The notes under the pieces are model-generated. The model saw only the letters and a program-made list of their open reading frames with translations, ran no database searches and had not been told where the DNA came from. The position numbers were made by a program, and so were the translations under genes. DNA of 64,000 bases from an uncultured Pseudodesulfovibrio sp. (GTDB lineage Bacteria > Desulfobacterota > Desulfovibrionia > Desulfovibrionales > Desulfovibrionaceae), in assembly GCF_963664965.1 (NCBI RefSeq), contig NZ_OY761823.1:2870001-2934000 (forward strand), written 5' to 3'. Below, one piece after another: positions 44,038-51,173 of the stretch. How positions within the stretch are numbered: position 1 is the first letter of the stretch; the number at the start of each line of letters is the position of its first letter.

Positions 44038-45120
44038 TTATGCCTTTTTACGCATTGTAAAACCGATGAACAGGCAGACTGCCAACCCGATGAACACGGC
44101 GGCTATGCCGTGTGGGCCAACGCCCTTGGGGGAACTGGCCAGACCGAAGTTATGTGCAAAGCCGGCTCCAACGATCATACCGAACACAAACACTGCGGCA
44201 TCGCCGTCACCTTCACCAGCCATGAAAAGCTGACGTCCGGGACAACCACCGGCAAGGGCAAAGCACAAGCCAGCCAAAAGCATTCCGGCGAAGTTCCAAA
44301 TGGCCTGAGAATGCGCCACGGGCTGATGCTCAAATCCCATATTGAACTGGCCAAGAGCAAGATTCATTGCAAAAGCGGCTACGAGCAGAGCGATAACGCC
44401 AATCAACAGATGCATTTGCTTGAACAGGATCAGGTCACGAAATGCGCCCATGGTGCAGAAACGGCTGCGCTGGGCAATAGCACCAACCAACAGACCGACG
44501 CCCAAGGAAACCAGAAGAGGCGCATGCATGGCTCCAGGGCCCTTGAGGCTGTAGAACAACACACCCGATTTGGCCTGACCGTCTATCTGGGGATAAATAA
44601 GCATGAGAAGCAGAAGCCCGATCATGACCAACGGCATGAGAAGGCCGACCGAAGTATAGGTCTTCTGGCTGCGTCCCAGATTATAGCCCTTACGGAAAAA
44701 CAACGTGCCGATCCAAATACCGGCGATGAGTCCGGCCAGTCCGATGACGGCATTCAGGTCACCACCGGCCAACCGAAGCAGCGCACGCCACGGGCATCCG
44801 AGGAAGACCAGTGCGCCGATCATGGCGAACACGCCGAGAATGAAACGGACGATGGGAGCTGATCCTGCCCTTGGCCTGAAATCTCGTCCGATAAAAGCAG
44901 CTATCATCGCACCGAGTACGAACCCGATAATTTCAGGGCGCATGTACTGGACCACGCCTGCCCTGTGCAGGCCGACCGCTCCGGCTATGTCGCGCTCAAA
45001 ACAGGCCACGCAGATTCCCATGTTACCGGGGTTACCCAGATACTGTAGTAAAGCCGCGAAGATACCGATTATCAATCCAACGGCAACTATGCCTTTTCGT
45101 GTGGCAAAAAAATTGTTCAT
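44038..45120 (-). CDS. YedE/YeeE family sulfur- or selenium-compound transporter
   Basis: The 360-residue membrane protein has two copies of the YeeE/YedE unit. Conserved segments are GCPWRALLRLAGGDLNAVIGLAGLIAG in the first half, RSRFCTMGAFRDL, and AGGCPGRQLFMAGEGDGDAAVFV in the second (read in parts), with the paired cysteines of this family. Known relatives carry thiosulfate (YeeE) or are linked to selenium metabolism (YedE). It is the first gene of the five-gene operon. An FNR-like sequence lies about 102-115 bases upstream. Confidence 0.88.
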   Translation of the reverse strand: MNNFFATRKGIVAVGLIIGIFAALLQYLGNPGNMGICVACFERDIAGAVGLHRAGVVQYMRPEIIGFVLGAMIAAFIGRDFRPRAGSAPIVRFILGVFAMIGALVFLGCPWRALLRLAGGDLNAVIGLAGLIAGIWIGTLFFRKGYNLGRSQKTYTSVGLLMPLVMIGLLLLMLIYPQIDGQAKSGVLFYSLKGPGAMHAPLLVSLGVGLLVGAIAQRSRFCTMGAFRDLILFKQMHLLIGVIALLVAAFAMNLALGQFNMGFEHQPVAHSQAIWNFAGMLLAGLCFALAGGCPGRQLFMAGEGDGDAAVFVFGMIVGAGFAHNFGLASSPKGVGPHGIAAVFIGLAVCLFIGFTMRKKA

Positions 45121-45221
45121 TTCCTCACTCCATATTGTTGACCTTCATTTTCGGCAACACGCCCCCGTATTGCCGCATCAAGAACATAGCCAGAAGCCAC
45201 TGCGCGGACCAATCGTTTTTT

Positions 45222-45235
45222 TTGACAAATATCAA
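45222..45235 (-). promoter_or_regulatory. FNR/CRP-family-like site upstream of yedE
   Basis: TTGAC-AAAT-ATCAA differs by one base from the FNR-type palindrome TTGAT-N4-ATCAA. It lies upstream of the - strand yedE operon, with no + strand gene close by. The regulator cannot be named; HcpR-like or FNR-like proteins are candidates. Confidence 0.35.
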
Positions 45236-45366
45236 TGTACGACATAGAGGATATCTATAGATTAAAGTCTTTCCATTGTTTTGACACCAACTTTTACTCA
45301 ACAAAAACTGGAAGTGACAATGGTAAGAACGTTAACGAACTCAGGTGATTGACTGAATAAATCAAA

Positions 45367-45393
45367 AAAGGCCGGATGTGACATCCGGCCTTT
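45367..45393 (-). terminator. Terminator of the glycosyltransferase pair
   Basis: AAAGGCCGGAT (45367-45377) pairs with ATCCGGCCTTT (45383-45393). On the - strand it is followed by TTTGAT. It lies about 10 bases after the stop of the second glycosyltransferase gene. Confidence 0.85.
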
Positions 45394-45402
45394 CACAAAA
45401 AC

Positions 45403-46392
45403 TCAACTTTCCAAAATTCTCCATAATCGAGGAGCCAAGGCCTCAACACTATATTCATCACGTATCTTGCGATAGGCAGCCGCAACCATGGTCTGACGCA
45501 ACGATTCGTCTTCCAGAAGCCGTAGAATACAGCGTTTCCAGTCAGCCTCACTTCGCACCAGAAAACCGTCAATTCCATGATCGACAATCTCGGCGGCACT
45601 GCCTATTCCGGTCGCGACAACGGCGACACCGGACGCCATGTACCGCAACACGTCGATCCCGCTGACCGCTTTTGTCCACTCATTTGCATCCAGAGGCACC
45701 AACCCCACATCCATAGTCTGCAACTGCTCCAGTTCCCGTTCCTCCGACCAGGTAGACCAAAAAACGTATTCCTGTCCCGGCCCTGCATACGGTCTGCCGG
45801 AGACTACGGAAAACTGAAAGGAACCGGCCTCGGAAACCAACGAACCGAGCGCACATCTCAATTGCTCCGGTTCGGCACGATCACCGATCCAGCCGACAAC
45901 CGGCATATCGCTTTTATGCTCACCGGAACGCAGGACGTAAGCTTCGGTATCAACGGCCGTGGGAAGAACATGAACATCATTCTGCCACGATGCGATTCTG
46001 TCAGCCAGCACCCGATTGTCCACAATGCACGAATCAGCGGCACGGCACAGTCGCTCAAACCGCCAGACAACTTTTGAAAGCCCCATGGAACAGCCCAGCC
46101 TGCCGACATCCCCCGGCAGCATCCATACCGGATCGGAAAAATCATATATCAACCGGTCACATGCCCTCTTAACGGCTTGCAACTCAAGGGTGGACAATAG
46201 TTCCCTGTGGACAACGTAAACATCTGCCTTCGGAAGACGGCTGAAGAACACGCAACGCCCCAGAAATGAAAGCGGCACGGCTTTCCATGAGACATCCATT
46301 CCTCGCGCACGAGCATGCTCGACAAACGGAATCACTCTGAAGCGGACGTGAGAACGCTGCGTCCCGGACGGGACGAGAAACATGACTTTCAT
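45403..46392 (-). CDS. Glycosyltransferase, GT4-like
   Basis: The 329-residue protein has the GT-B arrangement. The N-terminal domain begins KVMFLVPSGTQRSHVRFR. The C-terminal nucleotide-sugar domain has VVGWIGDRAEPEQL and the acceptor/donor segment KAVSGIDVLRYMASGVAVVATGIGSAAEIV, where E-x7-E of standard GT4 is only partly kept. It starts 7 bases after the preceding glycosyltransferase gene. Sugar and acceptor are unknown; it likely acts on a cell-surface glycan. Confidence 0.85.
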   Translation of the reverse strand: MKVMFLVPSGTQRSHVRFRVIPFVEHARARGMDVSWKAVPLSFLGRCVFFSRLPKADVYVVHRELLSTLELQAVKRACDRLIYDFSDPVWMLPGDVGRLGCSMGLSKVVWRFERLCRAADSCIVDNRVLADRIASWQNDVHVLPTAVDTEAYVLRSGEHKSDMPVVGWIGDRAEPEQLRCALGSLVSEAGSFQFSVVSGRPYAGPGQEYVFWSTWSEERELEQLQTMDVGLVPLDANEWTKAVSGIDVLRYMASGVAVVATGIGSAAEIVDHGIDGFLVRSEADWKRCILRLLEDESLRQTMVAAAYRKIRDEYSVEALAPRLWRILES

Positions 46393-46399
46393 ATTTGCA

Positions 46400-47527
46400 T
46401 CAGCAAACGGATTGCTCGATCATTTCAATATAAGGCTCCAAGCCGGACGACACGTCCTCAGGCCATTCAAAAGGCGCAGGGCTGGCTTCTTCAGACACGC
46501 GAAACATGATTTCCGCCAAGGCAGGCACATCCGCCGGATCATCAAAGACCCACTTCTCCGGCAGGAAAAAAGCACTGCCATTCAAGTTGCTCGACACCAC
46601 CCTGCAACCGCAGGCCAAGGCCTCAAGAACGGCGTTGGAACAGGCGTCATAAAACGTCGCCAGAACAAACACGTCCGCCCTGCGATAAAAACTGGGCATG
46701 TCGTCGACTTTCCCGAAAAACCGGACACGATTTTCAACGCCCAACTGTTTCGCAAGACGTTGATATTTCCCCGGCTTGCGACCACCGGCCACATGCAGCA
46801 CGAAATTTTCCGGCAGCCGGGTCAACGATTCAATCAGATAGCGGACACCCTTGAGCGCAAAATTGGTTGCGGCAGTCGCAAGAACGACCTGCTCAGCTCC
46901 GACACCGGCCTCGGAACGCAGCCGCTGTCGTTCCTCCTCGGAAACCGGCGAAAAACGACTGAGATCAGGACGATTGTATACAACGTCGATATCTTCGCAC
47001 TTCAGGTGCGGATGAGCCTGAACAGTCCAGTCGCGCACGCGATGGGACACGGCGACGATCCGCTTTGTGCGGCGCATGCGTATATCATCAAGGATATGTA
47101 TAGCCCAGTTTACGGGGGAGATACGGCGACGAAACATCTTGAAGCTACGGGCAAAACCTTTCGGCCAAGCACGTTTGGAAAGCTGCCAGAAAAGAGAAAT
47201 CGAACCGCCGCCAAGCCGGAGAATGTCCTGATTGGCAGTATTCCCCATGCCGAACACGAGATCGTAATCGCCCTTCTTCCGCATGCGCTCGGACATGAAA
47301 GCGAACCACAACGTCTTGATAAGACGCATTCCTCCGAAACGGCCGACGACAACGGGATTGACGCCCGCAGGCGGCTCCCCTTCACATCGGGCGCATATGA
47401 AATCAACAGAATGTCCGCGGGCAGCCAGGGCCTCGCTCAGCCTCCAGGCAAAGGACTCCGCCCCGCCATACCGGCTCAAACGCGGCATAACGACCGCAAT
47501 TCGCGCTTTTTTATCATGTGTAGCCAT
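46400..47527 (-). CDS. Glycosyltransferase, GT4 family
   Basis: The 375-residue protein has the GT4 start IAVVMPRLSRYGGAESFAWRLSEALAARGH (read in parts), then ATNFALKGVRYLIESL, and the donor motif with FYDACSNAVLEALACGCRVV (E-x7-E region). These resemble lipopolysaccharide core transferases such as WaaG. ATG 47527 with AAGGA 7 bases upstream is the likely start; the frame is open about 46 codons further but would run into the divergent gene's leader. It forms a two-gene unit with the next glycosyltransferase. Confidence 0.87.
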   Translation of the reverse strand: MATHDKKARIAVVMPRLSRYGGAESFAWRLSEALAARGHSVDFICARCEGEPPAGVNPVVVGRFGGMRLIKTLWFAFMSERMRKKGDYDLVFGMGNTANQDILRLGGGSISLFWQLSKRAWPKGFARSFKMFRRRISPVNWAIHILDDIRMRRTKRIVAVSHRVRDWTVQAHPHLKCEDIDVVYNRPDLSRFSPVSEEERQRLRSEAGVGAEQVVLATAATNFALKGVRYLIESLTRLPENFVLHVAGGRKPGKYQRLAKQLGVENRVRFFGKVDDMPSFYRRADVFVLATFYDACSNAVLEALACGCRVVSSNLNGSAFFLPEKWVFDDPADVPALAEIMFRVSEEASPAPFEWPEDVSSGLEPYIEMIEQSVC

Positions 47528-47633
47528 AGGGTTATCCTTGTGAACCATATTTCGAAGTTTGACAAGATGCACATGGTTGCCGAAGCAGGGGAAGACGGGT
47601 ATGTGTCCGAAAAACAACGTCCTGAGGAGTTTC

Positions 47634-48236
47634 ATGTTTTTTCTAACCCCCACCCTTGACCTCAAACTATTCCTGCTCGTTAATCAGGAATGGCGCAATG
47701 GCCTGTTCGACATCATCATGCCGATCCTTTCATCCATGTCCGTCCTTCTGGTTGCCATTGCCCTGTGCATCATCGTTGCCGTCATCAAGGGCGGCAAAAA
47801 GCAGATCATTTTCTTCCTCATCCTTCTGGCAGGGATGGGGCTGTCGGATTTCACCACCAACATCGTGAAAAAGCAGGTCAACCGAGCCCGACCACACAAT
47901 GTCGTTCCGGGCACCCACCACCAGCTGCACGGCTACTGGCAGCAACTCCCCAAAGACTTCGTCCAGACCCAACCGGGCGGCACGTCCTACCCTTCCGGGC
48001 ACAGCGCCAACACCATGTGTCTTGCCGTTCTGGCAATGCTCATCTGGCCAGCACTCAAGAAATGGCCTTTGCTCCTGCCTGTTCTGGTAGGGTATTCCCG
48101 CCTGTATCTGGGAAAGCATTATCCCACGGATGTCATCGGAGGATGGCTGATGGGGGTTGTTGTCGCGACAGCAGTCTGGCTTATCTGGAAATACGCTCTC
48201 AGCCAGCGAATCTTCCCGAAAGATCAGTCTTCCTGA
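47634..48236 (+). CDS. PAP2-family membrane phosphatase
   Basis: The 200-residue membrane protein has all three PAP2 motifs: KKQVNRARPHN (K-x6-RP), SYPSGHSAN (PSGH), and GYSRLYLGKHYPTDVIGG (SR-x5-H-x3-D). About five helices are seen. It probably dephosphorylates undecaprenyl diphosphate or another lipid phosphate on the periplasmic face. ATG 47634 has GAGGAG just upstream. Its end overlaps the converging VTT gene by 13 bases. Confidence 0.9.
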   Translation: MFFLTPTLDLKLFLLVNQEWRNGLFDIIMPILSSMSVLLVAIALCIIVAVIKGGKKQIIFFLILLAGMGLSDFTTNIVKKQVNRARPHNVVPGTHHQLHGYWQQLPKDFVQTQPGGTSYPSGHSANTMCLAVLAMLIWPALKKWPLLLPVLVGYSRLYLGKHYPTDVIGGWLMGVVVATAVWLIWKYALSQRIFPKDQSS

Positions 48237-48946
48237 TCCTCAAAGAAGACACCCGCCTCGGCGGCTTCGGCTTTGTAGCTGCGATACACTGCCATGCCGA
48301 TCCAGATGGATACCGCGAACAGTACCACGCCCATGCCGATGGAAAGGACGATGCCGGTCGTGGACTCTTTCTGCATGCCTGCGCCGAAAAGAGCAAAAAT
48401 GAAATTCTGCGGGATATAGCCGATGGTCGAGCCAAGTATAAACGGCATGAGAGGAATCGCACTGATGCCTGCGGCCAGATTGGTCAGTACGTTACTGCCA
48501 AGCGGGAAAAAACGAATGGCAAGCGCGGTCTTGAACGGCTTGTGACGCAGGAATCCGTCAAAACGCATTATACGCCGTCCCATCAGCCGTGAAATGAAAT
48601 CACGTCCGCCCCAGCGAGCGAAACCAGCCGCCAACGCACAACCAAGCCCGGTTCCCAAGGTGGCAAGCGCCGTACCGCTGACCGCTCCAAAAGCAAAGCC
48701 GCCCATGAAGGCGACAAGCTGACGCGGCAGGCCGACCGCCGTGAAAACGGCACCGACTCCGAGAAAAATGAATATGGACAGAGGGCCGGAACCGAGAACA
48801 TGCTCACTGAACCACTGGGTATCCTTGAGCATGTCATTCACGCCCGTCATCCGGGCGAGATACACGGCAAGCCCGAGTCCGGCCAACATGATGAGACCCT
48901 TGACTGCGGCCTTGAGGCCTTTGTTGTCCTTGCTTTTATTTGTCAT
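48224..48946 (-). CDS. TVP38/TMEM64 family membrane protein (VTT domain)
   Basis: The 240-residue membrane protein has the VTT/SNARE-associated family core. LPRQLVAFMGGFAFGAVSGTALATLGTGLGCALAAGFARWGGRDF covers the conserved G-x-x-x-G-rich segment (read in parts), followed by FLRHKPFKTALAIRFFPLGSN with the family Arg. It is related to DedA-type proteins involved in lipid-carrier or phospholipid translocation. It overlaps the LAB_N gene upstream by 11 bases, so they are co-translated. Confidence 0.87.
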   Translation of the reverse strand: MTNKSKDNKGLKAAVKGLIMLAGLGLAVYLARMTGVNDMLKDTQWFSEHVLGSGPLSIFIFLGVGAVFTAVGLPRQLVAFMGGFAFGAVSGTALATLGTGLGCALAAGFARWGGRDFISRLMGRRIMRFDGFLRHKPFKTALAIRFFPLGSNVLTNLAAGISAIPLMPFILGSTIGYIPQNFIFALFGAGMQKESTTGIVLSIGMGVVLFAVSIWIGMAVYRSYKAEAAEAGVFFEDQED

Positions 48947-49193
48947 GTCCGACTTTCTGTATTCGATAATAAAAAACGATCAGGCAACCCTGCCCCAGAA
49001 AAAAAAGCGGATCACGCTGCATCACGGCATATGCGAGACCGGCCAGAGCTGAACTAAAAAGAACGGCAGCAGCACTGCGTGCCACGGGTTGTACCTCTTT
49101 CCGGCGAATCCGTACAATGCAAAATCGCACGAAGAAGCCCCCCTGAACACATACCGTGAGGGCCAAAAGCCACCAGAAGGCGGGCAACTGCAT
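48936..49193 (-). CDS. Lipid A biosynthesis N-terminal (LAB_N) domain protein
   Basis: The 85-residue protein has two or three short hydrophobic helices. The LAB_N pattern is visible: QGGFFVRFCIVRIRRKEVQP, then SSALAGLAYAVMQRDPLFFLGQGCLIVFYYRIQ (read in parts). This small domain usually stands beside or is fused to ArnC/DPM-type glycosyltransferases and sugar-lipid genes. Here the glycosyltransferase family 2 gene lies 3 bases upstream and the VTT gene follows with overlap. Confidence 0.85.
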   Translation of the reverse strand: MQLPAFWWLLALTVCVQGGFFVRFCIVRIRRKEVQPVARSAAAVLFSSALAGLAYAVMQRDPLFFLGQGCLIVFYYRIQKVGHDK

Positions 49194-49196
49194 GGA

Positions 49197-49919
49197 TTAC
49201 TTCTTTTCCTTCACCGAATAGCCGATGTGCCTCTTAATAAGCCACTGCACGCCGATAAGGTCATAGATTCCAGCCATGGCGCGATCAAGCGTGCCATACT
49301 TGGACACACCGCTGAACCGCTCACGATGATTGACTTTGACTTCCTTGATCCGAGCACCCTGCACCTTCATGAGAATGGGGAAATAGCGGTGCATGTTCTT
49401 GAAACGGGGAAGCCGCATGAGCATGTCCCGCCGCATGACCTTGAGCGAACATCCGGTATCGCGCACGCCGTCATCCACAATGAAATCACGGATGGCATTG
49501 GCAATCTTCGAAGAAATTCTTTTTATGAAGGTATCCCGGCGCTTGGCCCGCCAGCCGATAACCATTTCGCATTCATCCCCGAACAGTTCGAGCATGGCCG
49601 GAATATCGGCCGGATCGTTCTGCAAATCGGAATCCATGGTTATGATGATATCGGAATCGGCAGCGTCAAATCCGGCACAAAAAGCCGCAGACTGCCCCCG
49701 ATTGTCGGCAAAGGCCACATATCTGACTTCGTCATGGGCCTCGGCCAGTTTCTGTATGATGGAGAGGCTCGCATCAGTGCTGGTGTCATCCACGAATACG
49801 GCTTCCCAAGGTCTGCCGGTGGAATCTGCGGCACGCTTGAGTTCGGAAAACAGTGTTTCCAGATTATCCTGCTCATTGAAAACCGGCAGCACCACGGAGA
49901 ATTTATCTGCATTGCTCAT
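49197..49919 (-). CDS. Glycosyltransferase family 2 (dolichyl/undecaprenyl-phosphate sugar synthase-like)
   Basis: The 240-residue protein has GT2 motifs: VVLPVFNEQDNL, VFVDDTSTDASL, the metal-binding DSD in IIITMDSDLQNDP, and the late HRERFSGVSKYGTLDRAM typical of DPM1/ArnC-like enzymes. It lacks the C-terminal membrane helices of ArnC; the adjacent LAB_N protein may supply membrane attachment. It probably transfers a sugar to undecaprenyl phosphate. Confidence 0.9.
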   Translation of the reverse strand: MSNADKFSVVLPVFNEQDNLETLFSELKRAADSTGRPWEAVFVDDTSTDASLSIIQKLAEAHDEVRYVAFADNRGQSAAFCAGFDAADSDIIITMDSDLQNDPADIPAMLELFGDECEMVIGWRAKRRDTFIKRISSKIANAIRDFIVDDGVRDTGCSLKVMRRDMLMRLPRFKNMHRYFPILMKVQGARIKEVKVNHRERFSGVSKYGTLDRAMAGIYDLIGVQWLIKRHIGYSVKEKK

Positions 49920-50044
49920 AGGCGAAATGAATTACGGAATTTAATGGATAATGTAAACAGCCAACAAAAGCCCCTCTGCCGCCATACTTACCAGACTCAT
50001 GAGTGATGGTCTCCTCTGTTTTTTGAAATAATGCAAATTAGTTG

Positions 50045-50073
50045 TTGACAAAATCAGCCCCCACACCTAGAAC
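50045..50073 (+). promoter_or_regulatory. Promoter of initiator tRNA copy 1
   Basis: TTGACA (50045-50050), a 17-base spacer and TAGAAC (50068-50073) lie 15 bases before the tRNA. The whole segment from TTGTTGACA to the tRNA is repeated with few changes at the second copy. Confidence 0.8.
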
Positions 50074-50088
50074 CTCTTTCTCACGTGA

Positions 50089-50164
<76 letters not shown>

Positions 50165-50173
50165 AGAAAATCA

Positions 50174-50207
50174 GCCGGTTACATCTGAATGGATGTAGCC
50201 GGTTTTT
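50174..50207 (+). terminator. Terminator after tRNA copy 1
   Basis: CCGGTTACATC pairs with GATGTAGCCGG with one G-U pair, followed by seven T. Confidence 0.85.
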
Positions 50208-50387
50208 TTGTTTTCAACCTTCCCCACCTTGAATCAATTTCACCGGCTTCAGTATTCCCCCTCCTTGAGCCACTTCCCAAATCGTGTAATAGTGAGCACA
50301 ATCCACAAAAGACTAATACTTGCAGGCGACACCAAGTTCGCCTGAAACGAAAACACGCACGAAGACAGCAGAATCGGAGGCTCCCCT

Positions 50388-51050
50388 GTGAAGACACGTC
50401 TCATGGATGTCAACCTCCTGGATGTTTTATCCGAACCCGACCTTGCCGAACTACGCAACAATTTCAACACGCGCACCTATCCCGGCGGGACCATCATCTT
50501 CGGCCCTCATCACAGTGAAAACCTTGTCTTCATTGTGGCTCAGGGAAAAGCGCGCCTTTATCTTTCGTACGGCGAGAAGGACTTCACCCTTTCCATTCTG
50601 ACACCGGGGGACATCTACACCACTCACACCAGTGCCACGGTCGAAGCTCTGGACGACATGGAGATACTTGTCATTCCCACCGACCGCCTTGCCGCCCTGC
50701 TCTCCGACCATCCGATCCTGACAAGAACCATGGTCCATGTGCTTGGCGACATCCTGCACAGCGCCTTTGACATCATTAACTCACTCGCCTTCAAGGATAT
50801 TCCGCGAAGGATAACCGAGCTTCTTCTGGCAACAGCCCGCGAAAACGGTAAAGAAACCGAAGAAGGAATCTCCATCCGGCTTTCCCTGACAACCCAGCAC
50901 ATAGCCTCTATCGTGGGTTCATCCAGACAAAGCGTTTCGGAAACCATCTCGAAACTGGAAAAGGACGGACTCATAATAAGGCAGGGACGCGGCGCCTTCC
51001 TCATCCCGGACATACAATCTCTCGAAAGCATTACTTCACTTTCAAGTTAA
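50388..51050 (+). CDS. cooA: CooA-like CO-sensing transcription activator (CRP/FNR family)
   Basis: The 220-residue protein has an N-terminal cyclic-nucleotide-type sensor domain, a long C-helix (RTMVHVLGDILHSAFDIINSLAF region) and a C-terminal helix-turn-helix with TTQHIASIVGSSRQSVSETISKL (read in parts). The alignable CooA haem region reads LTPGDIYTTHTSATVEA. H80 matches His77 of Rhodospirillum CooA, the Fe(II) ligand, but Cys75 is replaced by T78. Loss of that Cys is also known in other bacterial CooA proteins. It starts at GTG 50388 with CGGAGG 7 bases upstream. It lies next to cooS and a matching palindrome, so it should activate cooS-cooC when CO is bound. Confidence 0.88.
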   Translation: MKTRLMDVNLLDVLSEPDLAELRNNFNTRTYPGGTIIFGPHHSENLVFIVAQGKARLYLSYGEKDFTLSILTPGDIYTTHTSATVEALDDMEILVIPTDRLAALLSDHPILTRTMVHVLGDILHSAFDIINSLAFKDIPRRITELLLATARENGKETEEGISIRLSLTTQHIASIVGSSRQSVSETISKLEKDGLIIRQGRGAFLIPDIQSLESITSLSS

Positions 51051-51064
51051 TTTTTTTTCCGCTT

Positions 51065-51080
51065 TGTCGGCTAGCCGACA
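51065..51080 (+). promoter_or_regulatory. Probable CooA operator upstream of cooS
   Basis: TGTCGGCTAGCCGACA is a perfect 16-bp palindrome, 94 bases before the cooS start. It fits the TGTCG...CGACA core known for CooA sites. A weak TATTCA at 51102-51107 would place the operator around -43 of the start point, the class II arrangement. Confidence 0.8.
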
Positions 51081-51173
51081 GACACACCTTTTACGGCGTG
51101 CTATTCATTTGCATACCAGCATATCCAGCGCTGGCAACCCCTGTGTTTCAACCCAAACAACAAGGAGTATGTC

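Noticed and set aside
46382-47659. 425-codon open frame on the + strand opposite the GT4 gene
   Set aside because: The - strand frame has clear glycosyltransferase motifs; the + strand frame is rich in Arg, His and Pro as antisense frames are.
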